This document shows positions 45,500 to 58,639 of a DNA stretch of 64,000 nucleotides, piece after piece. Origin of the DNA: Leuctra nigra (lineage: Eukaryota; Arthropoda; Insecta; Plecoptera; Leuctridae); NCBI GenBank assembly GCA_934045905.1, contig OW203765.1, positions 16,431,409 to 16,495,408 on the forward strand. Reading direction: 5' to 3'. The notes under the pieces were generated by a model, which was not told the DNA's origin, did not search any database, and saw only the letters and a program-made list of their open reading frames with translations. Made by a program: the position numbers and the translations under genes. Position 1 is the stretch's first letter, and each line of letters starts with the position of its first letter.

Positions 45500-45860
45500 G
45501 GATTTTTACAGATACAGTTTGAGAGAATTGGATATATTTGTTGTAATTAAAATACATGCGTGAAATACTGTTTGTGCGAGAGAAATAAAATATCTGATTT
45601 TTCCAGATAAAGTTTGAGTTTGAGTTTTTGTTGCATTTTAAAATATACGCGGAAAATACTGATTTTAAAAAAAAAATTGAACTGAGTTTTGCAGATAAAG
45701 TTTTAGAGTCTTGATACTGTTGGGTTTCAAAACACACTTGTTAAAGACTGTTTTTGAGAAGGAAAAAATGTAGCTTATTATTCCAGAAAAAGACTGAGAA
45801 CACTTTAAATATTATTGTTGTATTTTAAAATACACACATAAAAATCTGTTTTTGAAATGT
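45500..45860. repeat. Degenerate tandem repeat, about 90-94 bp, 4 units
   Basis: A TTTGTTGNATTTTAAAATA-type block followed by ATACTG recurs near 45535, 45625, 45717 and 45811. Between blocks there are GATTTTTCCAGATAAAGTTT-type segments. Divergence between units is high, so the array is old. Confidence 0.6.
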
Positions 45861-46342
45861 CAGCTTTTGGGAAATTCTAAAAATGGTCTTCCTCGCAAAG
45901 TTGAAGTATTTCTAATATCATTCCAGAATATTGTATTATTTAAGCTTCTTTTGGGGAGCATTTCCACTTGCTGAATTTTTACAGCTGAGTGGAGAAAGAA
46001 GTGAATAAATGTTGCCATACCCAACCCTTCGTATGACACAATTTCTTTGGAAGGCTTAGCTATCACTACACATCTATATGCTTACGATTTTTCTGGAGAT
46101 TATATTTCCTAATAAATAACTTTATATTTAAACATGAAAAACAGCGTACGTTGAACTCGTCAAATGTCATTAGGTAGGCACTCAATATCTTTCACCTGTG
46201 CGTAGGTTTGGGACCAAATATTGTAGGAAGCAGTATTTCTTCGATCAACTCAAGTAATAATATCGAGTATTATATACTGTTTTTCATACTGTTCATGAAT
46301 GAAGAAATATAAATGTCGATTTGTACAAAATAATATCAGTAA

Positions 46343-46585
46343 ACCTCAGAGGAAGAAGGCCGAAAGTCCATTTAAATTATTCTTGAGGTGAACTTATTCA
46401 AGTCATTCTGCCTGCATCCAACCATTTGTAATGGTGACATGAGCATTGTGTAAGAGAATACTTCAATATAACTTTATTTGTTGACATCAGTCAAATTTCA
46501 ATTGATAGCGCTTGATTACATCATTCCAAAAGTGTGCAACGCAAAATCGAGAAAATTACTTCCACATTTCTACCTTTCATGACAG
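46343..46585 (-). mobile_element. MITE family A, copy 8
   Basis: CTCAGAGGAAGAAGGCCGAA at the left and a diverged end CATTTCTACCTTTCATGACAG at the right. The interior includes TGTGCAACGCAAAATCGAG. Confidence 0.8.
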
Positions 46586-48030
46586 ATATATCAACAATTC
46601 TTTTTTGGCTGCCTCAGTTTTTTGTGAAAATTCTCCGTGAACTTAATTTAAGTCCAATATCATTGAAGCTATTCACGAAGATAAAGAAACGCAGATCAAA
46701 ACCATTGAAGAGAAACACAGAAGTCGCCGAGTTGTCAGCAGCAGTAAAAACATAAGGTGTTGGAAATATGTCGTTCACTGTGAATATTCCCAACTGCATC
46801 CAGCATCCAGGAAGCAATCTAGCAGGCCGAACAATGTTCTTACATCCTCTCACCCTTCACCTTTTCCACTTACATCCCCTTCCCCATCCTAAGTGTTTCC
46901 CAATCGTTACGGGAGTTATTTCTAAACTGAGTTTTCTCGACTTTCCCCGCTCCCGAAGCGATTTTCCAAGGCGTACTTTACGTTTTATTCGATTCAACCC
47001 GCCCTCTTTTCTAATAAATATACCTACTTGGCTCGCCGTTTGAAGCACAGGTAGACTATACCCTTGTTCGAGAGCCGGCTTCTTTAATAAGGGTGAAAAT
47101 CCTACGTTATAGCATGGAGATATTGTCTTAGCAGCAGCTCACTGAAGAATAAGATATTAGTTTCGTGTAATCCGTATCCAGTCTTCAAATAAAAATGTTG
47201 TTGAACTACAAATATAATCATCTGAAGAATACACTTTTATACTCTCTGCTATTTGCTGACTTTCAGTAATTGACAATTGATTTTCTTGAAAAGAAACATT
47301 TTTTTTTTTTAAATAAGTAACTATAAGAGGAAGGACGAGAATCTAGTCTGCCATTTCTCAGATTGTGTCCGCCTCGTTAGAGATAGATATTAAAAGGTTA
47401 AAGAGAAATAGATGAAAATTGAATTAATTTCTTTTTGGACATTGATTGGACACTTCTTTTGGTTTTGAAGTAGATGAAACTTAAAATCAGCGACCAACAT
47501 GCAATATATTATAGTCTCTCATTACTTTTAGAAAAACAAAATTTAAAAAGTAAATAGTCTAGACAACTTTTTGGGTTCAACATACGGTCTAAGTGACAAT
47601 AAATATCCTTAAAACTGTCACCCCCTTGGTCTTCCTTTCCATAAGGAAAACAAATATATAAATATTACACTCTTTTTTCAAGCACAGTTACAAAATTTAT
47701 TGAAGTAGGAATTTCATGTATGCAATCCATGACCTAACTCTTTATTCAAAATTTCTTTTTGATTTTGAAAATTAGTGGGACTTGTTTTGTTATTAAGAGT
47801 TTCCTATATTTTCCTACTATTCCCTTGGTTTCCCTCCAGCAGCAAAGATCGCCCCCTCCCTCCCAGTAGCAGGATAATCACCCCCTCGGGATCCCGCCAT
47901 TGCCTCGTGGATAATCCTGGAATTGCGGCTGTGCTTAGGTCTCGGGACAAACCGCACAGAAGCAGGGAGTAGAAGAAGCGATATGTCGAACAATCCACGT
48001 GTACAGTCGTCGAAATAAGATCGATGTACT
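46586..48030. other. No recognised feature
   Basis: Mixed composition. 46770-47040 and 47820-48000 are GC-richer with overlapping open frames on both strands but no recognisable product. Confidence 0.45.
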
Positions 48031-48078
48031 CTGCCTCTCTCTGACCCATATAAAAACATATGGGTCAGAGAGAGGCAG
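48031..48078. other. Perfect hairpin, 21-bp stem
   Basis: CTGCCTCTCTCTGACCCATA plus T (48031-48051), loop AAAAAC, then the exact reverse complement (48058-48078). Pairing continues a few bases outward after one mismatch. No T-tract and no second copy in the window. Confidence 0.92.
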
Positions 48079-48280
48079 TGTATGAACCATCTAGTTTCCC
48101 TGACCGTACAGGCCACATTCGGCACTATCAGGAACGAACCAAGCTATAGCGCTTACATTCACACAATTTCTCATCAAATGTTCACGACAATGGAGAATAT
48201 TACATTCAAAATTTAATATTTTGATGTGACAAGGTTAATTATTTTCTGTAATAATGCCAAAGTTAACTATCTTTAAATCG

Positions 48281-48391
48281 TTCCAAATAATGAATTATTA
48301 TGATGATGGAGAATAGTCCAGGTGATGGTGGAAGGAGGCGATCGTGACCTATTAGGGAACTTTCCCAACCTTTGCCTCTCGACTAGAAGAA
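48281..48391 (-). mobile_element. SINE body fragment
   Basis: Read on minus, it matches TAATAGGTCACGATCGCCTC and the flanking body of the SINE. The tRNA-like head is lacking. Confidence 0.65.
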
Positions 48392-48993
48392 AATTAACTT
48401 CTTTTTTAAGAAGATTAACAATATTCAAGTGTAGTAGAAGTAAATAGATAGTAGTAGATAGTATGATTATTTTCGTCGATTTCTAGATTGTAAAACTGCT
48501 AAATTCTGTAAGAATTCAACATTATTGCTTGAAAACCAACCCCCACACAATCTGCGATATTCAATGATGAAACATGTGTTCTGCATTGATGAGTCTCAGG
48601 GAGAGGAGATCTACATTGGTCCTCGTCACCGCCTCCTAGATGCCACTACAAAGCCAGCCACCCACAGCCCCCGTGACGACACGTTCAGTGGGATGTTTGT
48701 AACAAACTCTCTGGTATAATCACTTCTGTGTGCTTCGCTAATTAGTTCCCATATCTCACGATAGAGGCGCGGATCCGAAGTACTCGCGTCGCCATGGTGA
48801 ATGAATACCAACATGACTCACAATAAGACACTAAGGTGCGCGTACGAGAGAGTTGTGAAGGTACGGAGATTCTCGTCGTAATTCAACTGCTTTGATTTTT
48901 TCTTAAGCCTAATGCAATTGTTTTTCAAAATTAGCATTAATTCGATCTCATTGTACAAAATAAAAACAACTCACTAAAGCGCATGGCCTCTGG
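48392..48993. other. No recognised feature
   Basis: GC-richer at 48600-48830, with an open plus frame of 64 codons and no recognisable product. Confidence 0.45.
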
Positions 48994-49210
48994 TACACTC
49001 ACCAAATGAAAAAACGGTATTTGAAAGAAATTGATTACCTAGTTAAAAAAAAAGTGATGGCATTATCCGATGAATTCAGTGCTTACTCGTCGTCTACCTC
49101 TAGTAGTTGAGCTCTGATTTCATTGATAATAACAAGGATTGATTGTCAAGGAACCTGACCACCATTCAATCCATTTCGTTCATATACCGTTTTATGATTT
49201 GTGGGGTGTA
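48994..49210 (-). mobile_element. MITE family F, copy 3
   Basis: Ends TACACTCACCAAATGAAAAA and, inverted, CCGTTTTATGATTTGTGGGG TGTA. The interior CTACCTCTAGTAGTTGAGC matches copy 2 in reverse. Confidence 0.8.
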
Positions 49211-49285
49211 CGTGTCCTCAATATGCTAAAAACAAAATATTAAACGACTATTAAGAATTCTTTAGCTCAGAGATTGAAATCTAGA

Positions 49286-49447
49286 TGTCCAATTTTCAAA
49301 TTGTTAACAAATACATTATATTGATGTATTCTCTTACACAATGACTCATGTCACCATTACAATTATGATTTGATGAAGACAGAAATACTGGTTTATGAGC
49401 ACATCAAGAACCATTGAAATGGACTTACGGCATTCTACCTCTTAAGT
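49286..49447 (+). mobile_element. MITE family A, copy 9 (5' end lost)
   Basis: CACAATGACTCATGTCACCA and the end GGCATTCTACCTCTTAAGTA match family A. Confidence 0.75.
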
Positions 49448-50060
49448 AGTATTGTATTTAACGTGTTTTTAATTTGGTGATCTTCGATTGTGCGATACTG
49501 TCCGATGTCTTAAATTATTATTGTGAATAAAAAATATTATATTGCAGAACTGCTTCCTTTTACACTTGACAAATAATTTTACAAATTAATATTTGTGAAA
49601 TTTTACAACTTTTCCAACGTGTCAAAGGTCAAAGTTAGGAGAGCGCTATATCTTATTTTCCTTTTAGTACTTGTGAAATTAAAACCTATACAATAAACAT
49701 TTAAGCACAAAAAATAACATTTTATATTAATTTTATTTAAATTCTCCTGTAATATTGTGAAACGACTCCACTGGCATATTCTCTACCCGTGTTGGTGGCC
49801 TGTATCGTGGCGTGAAGGTGGCAACGCCGGTAGAGAGGTGGGCTACGTGCGAAGTCTCAAAGCTACCCAGAGCCCCCTGCGATTTGTATGCCAAGAACAA
49901 GAGAGCTCTTGCTTGCCGGGCTATATAGGTGTTAATTTACTAACGTTACATAAATATGTGGGATACCTGGCCTGCATAATGGAGGTGAGAAGGTGTTCGG
50001 TTACGACGATCATTTTAAAGACAAAATAGAGATCTAAAACATTTTAAAATATTATTTATT
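49448..50060. other. No recognised feature
   Basis: The segment 49760-49940 is GC-richer with a 90-codon plus frame but no recognisable product. Confidence 0.45.
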
Positions 50061-50560
50061 AAGGTGGGGCAAGCGCTCGGCCGTTTAAGCAAATCGAGTG
50101 AGCAAAAATTGTTTCATAGATGGGTGTAACTAAAGGTTCTTCACATGATCAGTCTGATTGTATATTCGTAGCATTTTTTCATTTTTGCTTCGTGCCTTGT
50201 TAATTAGGCGCCGGTTATTCAACAATACCGCTCAAAACTATGAATTTTCCGATACGATTGGAGACCAAACCCGTAAACCAATTGATCTCAAATTTTAATC
50301 ATGATTAGATATAGGACAAACTTAGGGTTCTTGGCACAATCATAAAATTAAATTACATTACGGCACCCATTGAGGCAAAAAAAAAAATCAAAAAAAAATC
50401 ACCAAAAATCAATTTATTCATTAATGCAGCAAAAAATTACAAATGTACCAAGTGATAACCCTCAGTTTGTATTTTATTTAATCTTGATTAAAATTTCAAA
50501 TCATTTTGCCAATCCATTTTGTCTCCAAAAAAGTGCCTGCAACAAGCGGCAAATCGCTCT
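50061..50560 (+). mobile_element. MITE family C, copy 3
   Basis: AAGGTGGGGCAAGCGCTCGG at the left. The interior AATTAGGCGCCGGTTATTCA and a diverged right end near AAGCGGCAAATCGCTC match copy 2. Confidence 0.8.
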
Positions 50561-51044
50561 TGAGTCAGATTTCGATCTCCTTTTTCATGTGTGTTCTTTT
50601 CTCTAGGTCAAACGAAATAACGGAACAAACAAGCCAATTTTTTCACAAAAGATGCATTACTTTTATGTTCGTTAATTGTTTATAATGTGTATTGTGATGC
50701 ATAATCGGTTCCTTGGTTTTGCCGAAAAATTGATGTATATTACATATAGCTTCATTATTGGATAATCTCACTCAGCGTTTTTCTTGTATTAAATTAAAAC
50801 CCATTTCAAAAGTGTTTACAAATAAACAGAGTTTTAAATAAAGTCATTCTCTGGTATTTTGTTCCCCTTTAATATTACATAAACAGAAAAAAGGGAGCAA
50901 TATCTTTCGTGGAATTTATTCATGCGTTTTTAATTTTAATGCGTCTAAGTTAAGAATTCTTTTTGAAGTCCGGTTAACCTGAATGGTTGAGTACTTGTGT
51001 TATAAGTGGACCTACACAACTTAAAATCTGGTAACTCTAGGAAA
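50561..51044. other. No recognised feature
   Basis: AT-rich DNA. The last 100 bp resemble a segment near 9480 at low identity. Confidence 0.45.
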
Positions 51045-51900
51045 ATGCTCTGTGTAACGCGTTGAGACGATTCCATAAATTATCTGAATGCCTCTGATTT
51101 CTAAGAAAATTTCACTTCCAGTTTGATTTCCACCTACATTCATAGTTTGCACGTGATGTCATCTCATTGTTGCCTGCCACCATCTTGATGGCACGCAGAA
51201 TAGCTGTGATTCTCTGCTTTCTTGACGATATTTATAGTTAATGGGTACCTGGGAAATTGTATAGGCTCCGGAGATATCTTTAGTACGAAGAGGAATCACT
51301 CACATTACAAATATACATCGATTTACTTCAATAAAGTTATAAATCTGACCCGTCAACGTGCCAACAAAATGTCAATAATTCAAAATTCAAAAATTCAATA
51401 ATTTTGCATTGCTGATATAAAACAATAGAAGATCGTGTAAGCTATGAATTGTAGTGTGTCAACAATGTGCTAACAATGATACATTAGGTCTGGAAATCAA
51501 ACTGTTTGTGAATTATTTCAGAAACCAGACCCACTAAGATATTTTAAGGAATCGTCTATTGCATTTAATATTCGTGTGAAAGTAGCTGCGCTATAATAGA
51601 CATTATAAATAAATAGCTAGGAAGACAATCTAACCAAAGGAGCCTAATCATTTTCTCTGATCAATTTCTTTGAATACATTTAACAAATATTTTAAAAAAA
51701 TCACATACAATTTCAGTCAAATTTAAATAACTCTTGAAATTCTTTACAGATGTGTCTAATAAAAATCGAAAATAAATGTTGGTCCCGCAGTGACCATGCT
51801 AAATTTTAAGTCGATCGGTAAAACGGATCCATTTACAATTTTTAACAAATCAGAGGATTTTGTTAAAATTTCGGTAAGCAATAGATAAGCCGGGACAGAA
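51045..51900 (+). mobile_element. Family E copy interrupted by MITE B
   Basis: The head GGAAAATGCTCTGTGTAACG (about 51047) and the 3' part AAGTCGATCGGTAAAACGGA (about 51810) lie either side of a family B element. Confidence 0.55.
51139..51449 (+). mobile_element. MITE family B, copy 2
   Basis: TTCATAGTTTGCACGTGATG at the left and the inverted GTGTAAGCTATGAA at the right. Over 85% like 8513-8815 by eye. Confidence 0.85.
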
Positions 51901-54546
51901 AAATTTAAAAAATGAATATGAAAAATAAAAGTGAAAGGCTAGCTCAAAAATGTGTACATTCTTCAGGAAATTTAGTATTTATATTTAATTCTATTCCACG
52001 TCTCCTACATACAGTATTGAAGTCAAATTACCTTACATACATATCACATAGACGTGTAAGAGGAATATTTTTAATTGTTGACATTCTTGACTCTTCTCTT
52101 ATACTAAGTTTGTTTACACGACTTGCTTAGAAACGGGTTCGAAGTTAAATATCATAAGACCACGATTACGACCTGAGCTTAAATGTAGGATTAAACATTA
52201 AATATTTCTAGAGAGATGTTTTCACGCTCACGTATGATGGGCTGGAATCTTTGAACACGTCATGAATATTCTGTATGGAAACAATATTGACACTTTAATT
52301 ATTCGGTTTAGTACTTAGTTTGTAAAAAGAAAAACGGAAAATTAGTTTTCTGGATCTCGAATGGAACGTCGAATGGACAGAATTGTCTCCATTTGAAACT
52401 TATGGTTAGATTTGTTTTTATCTTTTCGCAATTCATGTCAAATGAAATAACGGATCAGGACAATTTTTCACAAATGATTTATTATACAATTCAGTTCATC
52501 TCCCTAATGATTTCTAGCAAGATCAGCCTCTTGGTTTCAACGAAGAATTGATTAATAGTTTCAACTCCGCTGTACTGATGGATAATCCACGCATTTCAAA
52601 TGCCTATCAACGCATTCACGTAGCGTTTCCCTAAGTTAAAATATAACGATGCATTTATTTCCACCCCTAATTCTTTTCCTCCACACTAGCAAGTTGCGTA
52701 ACCCTTCCCACATGTCAATCCCTAAAGCACCCTTATCCCTAACAATCGGTCTCTGGCTGGATGAACACTGGACAGTATACATCCCCCCTTCCTTCCCCCC
52801 CTCCCCCAGGATAATTAAAAGTTCGCTCGGCAATTAACAGGCGCCGTGGCGAGTCGAGTCTCTCGTGGTTTACGAGATGAGTCTCGCGGTTGGAGATTTA
52901 TTACATTCGCTGCATCTACTTGCTGTCTGTACCAACAGGCTTATTCTGTAACGAACACGAAGTCATTTCGTTATGGAATCATTCCACGCCCATAAGGATA
53001 ACATATGGAACTGTGTCGTTTCTACTTCTTGTAAATTGCCATTAAGTCCGATTAAAATTAGGTGAACTTTAATTATTGCATTTTATTTTAAAGTGGAAGA
53101 AAAATTCAAAAGTATCAGAAGTCATTGTTTGGATTTGTACTGTTTACACAATAGTTTTTTAATCGCTATAAAAAAATATATATCGTTAGATTTGAATGGT
53201 TAAAGACTTTTTTTTAACTCTATCCTCAATATTATCAAATCATTATTTATTAATATTCTAGTCGTTTTAAATACATAGACATACTTAAAAAAAAAACGCA
53301 TTAAAGGGCCGGATTTTGTAACTCTGGTTAAAGTTCTTGATGGATCAAGTTAGCAAGCTCCTAATTTAACATTGATTTCATCCTCTAGCTAACACTATCA
53401 AGAATTACTTTTCGTGGAATTTAGTGTACTTTGAGTTTCACATCGATTCTGTATTTTAAAATATAGAAAATTTTCAAAAAAATAAAAATAAAACAAATTT
53501 AAACCCTACATTTTATCTTTTACCAAATCACATAAAACCAATTTTACCTTAGGACGGTACATAAACTATATATTTACTATCAAAATCTCAATATTTCAGT
53601 CACTTTCTGTGACCTTCATCAGGAGAATTATCAAAAAACAATTGCATTTCTAACATCACATAGAAAAATGGAAAAACTAAAAAGACAAATTTTGAAATTC
53701 CATTGGGCCTAAGAAAATGTTAATTAAAATTGTAAATCATTCCATTGCGCTGTTTTGTTTGCGATAAATCTCAAAAAATGCTCGAAAAGTAGCAAAATCG
53801 AAGATACACTTTATAGTTGGTATTCTTTTGTTATTTCAAATATTTATTAATGAAAACCGAACACGTTAATTGTTTCAAAAAACACTTTATTTGTATGTAT
53901 ATAACAAAACCCAACTACAATTACCTACACATTCTATTCTCATCCAACTCATAGCCAACCAGTAGATACATTTTGTCAACTAAAATATCTATTGAAAAAA
54001 GTGTATTGAAACCTTCGCAATTGGGTCTAGTATCAATGAGTACAGGAATGGCAATATTGACATAGTCTCGATGGTACATAATTAGATTGGCTCCCAGCGA
54101 TCTCGCTGTATGAAATGAATGAAAAGCAATTTAAAATCGACTGTACATCTGGCGCGATACAACACTTCTCTTCGTGATATTAAACATTCTGTTTGTATTG
54201 ACTTCATTGAAAGTCGCCAGAATGTTATTCAATGCGATGTGATTTTTCAATGATGAAAGCAATCATTTTGATTCAGAAGGCGAAGGGAAGATGGTAATTG
54301 ACTACGCGTTTTTTTTTAATTCAAAGCAATAAAAATTTAGTTTTTAATCGAGATGTCAAATGCTATGAAATTAATATGAAGGACACAGTTTCTATTAGGA
54401 GACTGCTATGATTAATATTGTGTGCCAAAGATTGCCAAAATGATTGCTAGATATATTGATCTCTATATTCAATTTTATAATAAGTACAAAATTGATACTA
54501 CGTTGATTATTTATTTAGATTATAAGAAATAAAATAAGCAATACAT
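51901..54546. other. No recognised feature (2.6 kb)
   Basis: AT-rich. 52640-52910 is GC-richer and pyrimidine-rich. No shared repeat, RNA gene or convincing exon was seen on either strand. Confidence 0.45.
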
Positions 54547-55466
54547 ATAAAGGTATTATTGAGCGAGCGTAGCGAGCGTCACCACGGTACTCTTATGGCA
54601 CTTTCTCTGTGTGTTTTTTTTTTTTTTTTTGTGTTCACACCCCAGGTTAAACCGCTCAAGCAATCTATCTGAATTTTTGCACACAAACTAACGTACTCTA
54701 TGCGGTCCCTGGGATCATTTTTGAACGAAATCCCGTGATTGGTTCAAATTTAAAAAAAATATCTTTCGATTGGTTTGTTTAATCAATTTGAAATTTTGAC
54801 AAGTCATTACCACTACCATTTTACCCAATCATACAAAGTTTCAGCCAAATCCTCCCATTGGTTAAAATTTAAAACCATCTTTACTTTGATTTTTTAAATT
54901 TAAACTAGAACCGTTTGACCGATCAACTTAAAACTTTGCATGGTCATTGGGACCAACTTTATCTGTGTTTTTGACAATTTTCAGACAAATCTGTTCTTAA
55001 ATCCAAAAGTTATTGACATTTTACGGACATTTTGCTTGTTGCTATGGATCACGGCAACATTGACGCCTCAGTTCCAATGTTCCAAGGTAGTTAGAACAGA
55101 AACTTTCAAACGCATAATTATGACACTAATAATCAACAGATCGATCGATCTGATATTGTGTCAACACACTTATATCATATGAGTGGTCCCAGGTTTAGTT
55201 TTTAAACAAGATCATGTGATTTTTGAAAATTAACAAGGAACCATTCAATCATAAAGGTTCAGGTTCAATCGATCAACTTAAAACTTTACATGCTTATTGG
55301 GACCAATATTTTTGGAATTTTTGAAGATTTTCATACCAGTCTGTGACGAAATTAAAGAATTATTGGCTTTTAATGACATTTTCAATAGACAGAATTTCGG
55401 TTCGATGTGTAGCGCATATCCGTGCTCGCTCATCAACGCGTTACACAGAGCGTTTTCCTAGTTTAT
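54547..55466 (-). mobile_element. Family E, longest copy (about 920 bp)
   Basis: Minus orientation. It starts GAGCGAGCGTAGCGAGCG and has a T-run plus TTCACACCCCAGGTTAAACC. It ends CATCAACGCGTTACACAGAG CGTTTTCCTAG. The interior TTGGGACCAA occurs twice (about 54947 and 55298), suggesting an internal duplication. Confidence 0.65.
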
Positions 55467-55671
55467 AAGACGATTGTTAAAACAATTGAAAATGTTACAT
55501 AAAACTAGCACTGCGGTGAGCTTATGAAAGTATTTTTAGGTAATGAATTGTATACCTACATTGGAAATGATATTAGCTTTGCAATGTGGTTTTAAATATA
55601 ATTACTTTTGCCGCAAGTGCGGCTGCGAGATAAAATAGTAATAAATGCATCACTATTTTACTGTGTATATT

Positions 55672-55772
55672 ATTTTGGTTGATTAGGACTGTATTGTAAT
55701 GACAACAATCAATGACATACTGTGTTAGCTTAATTACTGGTTTTAGCAGAGTAATGAAAAACTGGACCTAAG
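55672..55772. mobile_element. MITE family D fragment
   Basis: TGTAATGACAACAATCAATG and TTTTAGCAGAGTAATGAAAA match family D. Confidence 0.55.
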
Positions 55773-56499
55773 CTTATAGGATTTAGCAAGTTGTTTACAT
55801 TGATTTCAAAACCATTAAATGATATTACATTTATTTAAGCGGTATTTGCACAGTTTGGTGGTGTTATGCAAAGTAACATCAACGTAGTCGGCATTTCAAT
55901 ACCACTGAAATAAATGGAATATAGTTTTATTTTCACTCCAATTTTATTCTCTGCATCAAGAATAATCCAACAGTAAAAACCCTGATCAACAATCATGATC
56001 TTTTCCATCCATTAAACTCATCAGAAATGTAATTAGATGTAATGAAACGGAGAGCGTGCATCACGCCCCCCCCCTGGCACGATGAGGGGAGGGGGAGGGG
56101 GAGGGGGAATTTCATTAAGCCCACTAATAATTAACCCGAGTGCTTGGACACGTGACCTGCCGGGCCACAGGTGTCACGTGTTAGCTTCGGAAACGATGTT
56201 CTTACATCCAGGATAGACGACTCATTCACAGGACTAAAGGGATGTATCGTCATGGGAGATTGATGGCAGTTACTCCCCTCTTATAGTGGACTTTGACGAT
56301 TATTATTCAATCTAATTGTTAATCTCATTCTAATGTGGCTCACATAGTTGGAGGTACTCTTATCATGGAGTTTTCATGCTCTACTGTCATAAAATATTAA
56401 ACAAATATATTGAAGTAAAAATTAATGTATTCTACTCTAGAATGAACAGAGCCATATTATTTTCTCAATATTTTATTTGGATATAAAAAGAGAAAGAAT
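55773..56499. other. Unassigned; E-box cluster at 56148
   Basis: AT-rich apart from a GC-rich island (56040-56230) holding C/G-tracts and E-boxes. Confidence 0.4.
56148..56181. promoter_or_regulatory. Near-palindromic E-box pair
   Basis: ACACGTGACCTG and CACAGGTGTCACGTGT face each other across CCGGGC. The site holds two CACGTG and one CAGGTG. A TAATAATTAA core lies just upstream. Confidence 0.35.
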
Positions 56500-56890
56500 A
56501 TTTTATATTTGGTCACGAGTATAGTTTGTTTGACAAGAACCTGTTATTGGTTGAAAATTAAAACTGGAGCCGTTAGACCTATCAATAAATACTTACCTAA
56601 TATTTTTCATGGTCTACGGGATCAACCGTGCTTCGACCATTTTCAGTCAAATATAATATATAGAACTTCAACAGACAAGTATTTTACGACAGTTTAGGCT
56701 TGTTTTAAAATATTTGTCAAAACATTCGAAGATAGAATTATCACTACACTTTTGACGCATTTCGTCAGATTATTTTCAAAGAGGTTCAAAAAGGTATTTA
56801 CCTAAATCATCAAATTTTACACGCAGTTCCATTCGCATTCAATACGACGGCTCACTTATCAACGCGTTCCACAGAGCGTTTTCCTAACGA
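56500..56890 (-). mobile_element. Family E, copy 4
   Basis: AACTGGAGCCGTTAGACCTA at the left and TATCAACGCGTTCCACAGAG CGTTTTCC at the right match family E in minus orientation. Confidence 0.6.
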
Positions 56891-58050
56891 TATGATTTCA
56901 TTAACAATAACCGGTATTTTTATAAATTCGTAAACAAACCTTACAAAACCGCACATGGTTTTTATAATCAGCTACGGAAGTTCTAAACTTTTAAGAATTA
57001 TTTTATTATTAAAGTTGAATTAATAAAAATCTTGAAAGAGAATAGAAGTAATTTCTAGTTTCTTATCAGTGCACCAACTGCACGGACTATCAGTAAGTTT
57101 TAAGCCCGGTAAAATCAATCAATAACTTTAAACAACGGTCCAATATTTCTCACTACAAATCATGTTTATAAATTCCACTCCGCACTTCCCCACGTGACTA
57201 AGAACGGTTTCACAGCCCCCTACATCTGTACGACAACCCAGTAGGCCGTGTTGACAATAAATTGCGGTCAAATTCCGTCAGAAACTTGTGTTGCCGTCTG
57301 TAGAAGGCCGTGGTTTTCTACACACACACACTGCCACATAGAAACAGTACGGAGAAGGCTGTGAAATATAATACCCCACCGCCTTCTACACTAGGATTAG
57401 ACGCCAGTAATGGCGGCGCTGAGTGAAAATTACACCAATTACTTTAGACAGTCGAATTACTCAAGTGTAATTGTTTTAATCACTATTTTGATGAAGGAGA
57501 GAGGTCTAATAGTGTGAGTGTAAATGATGTTAAGCCATGTTTATTGTCTGTGAATTGGTATAACTGGATTTCATCGAGTGGAAAGAGGAATTGTGGAGCG
57601 ACAAAGGGATCATTGGTTCAACTTAACGCTGATGCTAATTGTGTTTGTAATTTGTTTGGAGTTTTGGAAGGTGTCGGAAATATTTTAATTCGTTTTTGAA
57701 TCTAGTTACTGCGACTCGCTATTTCACACAAAACATTTTGCCGTCGGATAATTATTCTTTTAGTAGTCGTTTTGTTTGTAACTGAATACTTCATTCAATA
57801 ATGTGAGCTCCCTTTGATACTAGTCTCAATTTATTTTTATTTTTCTGCGTGTTCTCGCGGTAAAACTGCAGGTTAAAGCCCTATTATGTAACTTTAAAAT
57901 TCCTGATTCTGCTGCAATCCGTTTCAAGGCAATGGTAATGCATATGACCATTAATCGAATTCTGATTTATGGAATTTTAATCTGACCTCAAAATCCTTCA
58001 GTAGGATGAAATGCACATTCTTTTCCCTGGGATAATGAAGTTGACAATTA
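56891..58050. other. Unassigned; GC-rich segment 57180-57430
   Basis: The segment 57180-57430 contains TCTGTAGAAGGCC and the inverted CCGCCTTCTACAC, and ATGGCGGCGC. It may be regulatory or an old repeat. The rest is AT-rich. Confidence 0.4.
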
Positions 58051-58274
58051 GGAAAACGCTCTGTGTAACGCGTTTATGAGCAAGCATTCGTATTTCATGC
58101 GAATTCATATGCGTGTGCAAGTTTCTGCTCAAGAGACCTTGGAAAGAGCTGAATTTTCAGCCAATCACAGGATATCATTCAAAAACTATACACGAGACCG
58201 CTCATATGACATTAGTGTGTGTGCAAATTTCAGATCGATTGGTTGAACGGTTTGATCTGGGCATCTACAAAAGC
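58051..58274 (+). mobile_element. Family E, short copy
   Basis: AGGAAAACGCTCTGTGTAAC head, CATATGACATTAGTGTGTGT interior, and CAGATCGATTGGTTGAACGG end. The copy is about 225 bp and runs directly into a CAGA microsatellite. Confidence 0.75.
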
Positions 58275-58292
58275 ACAGACAAAGAGACAGAC

Positions 58293-58325
<33 letters not shown>

Positions 58326-58328
58326 GGC

Positions 58329-58387
<59 letters not shown>
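58275..58387 (+). repeat. (CAGA)n microsatellite
   Basis: About 25 tetranucleotide units at the 3' end of a family E copy; the first units vary (CAAAGAGA). Confidence 0.97.
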
Positions 58388-58407
58388 ATTGGTAAAGATG
58401 AACCATG

Positions 58408-58477
58408 TAAAGCAGGCGGTCGTGACCTATTAGACAACCTTCCCATCATTTGCCTCCCGCGTCTGAGGAAAACCACC
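58408..58477 (-). mobile_element. SINE fragment
   Basis: GGCGGTCGTGACCTATTAGA and GAGGAAAACCACC match the SINE body and head on minus. Confidence 0.6.
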
Positions 58478-58639
58478 AAAGACATCGAAACAAGTTTCCA
58501 AATTATCAGACTTCATCCCTATGACATCCAAAGTCCACAGTTCTACACAATCTACACGATCTACGTTTTGCAGCTTTCGCCATCAAACTGCGCTTATTCT
58601 AATATGATGCGGAGAACAATCCTCGCAAAACCAAATCTC

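Noticed and set aside
58186..58485. Cys/Leu/Ser-repeat minus-strand protein
   Set aside because: The frame is a translation of the CAGA microsatellite.
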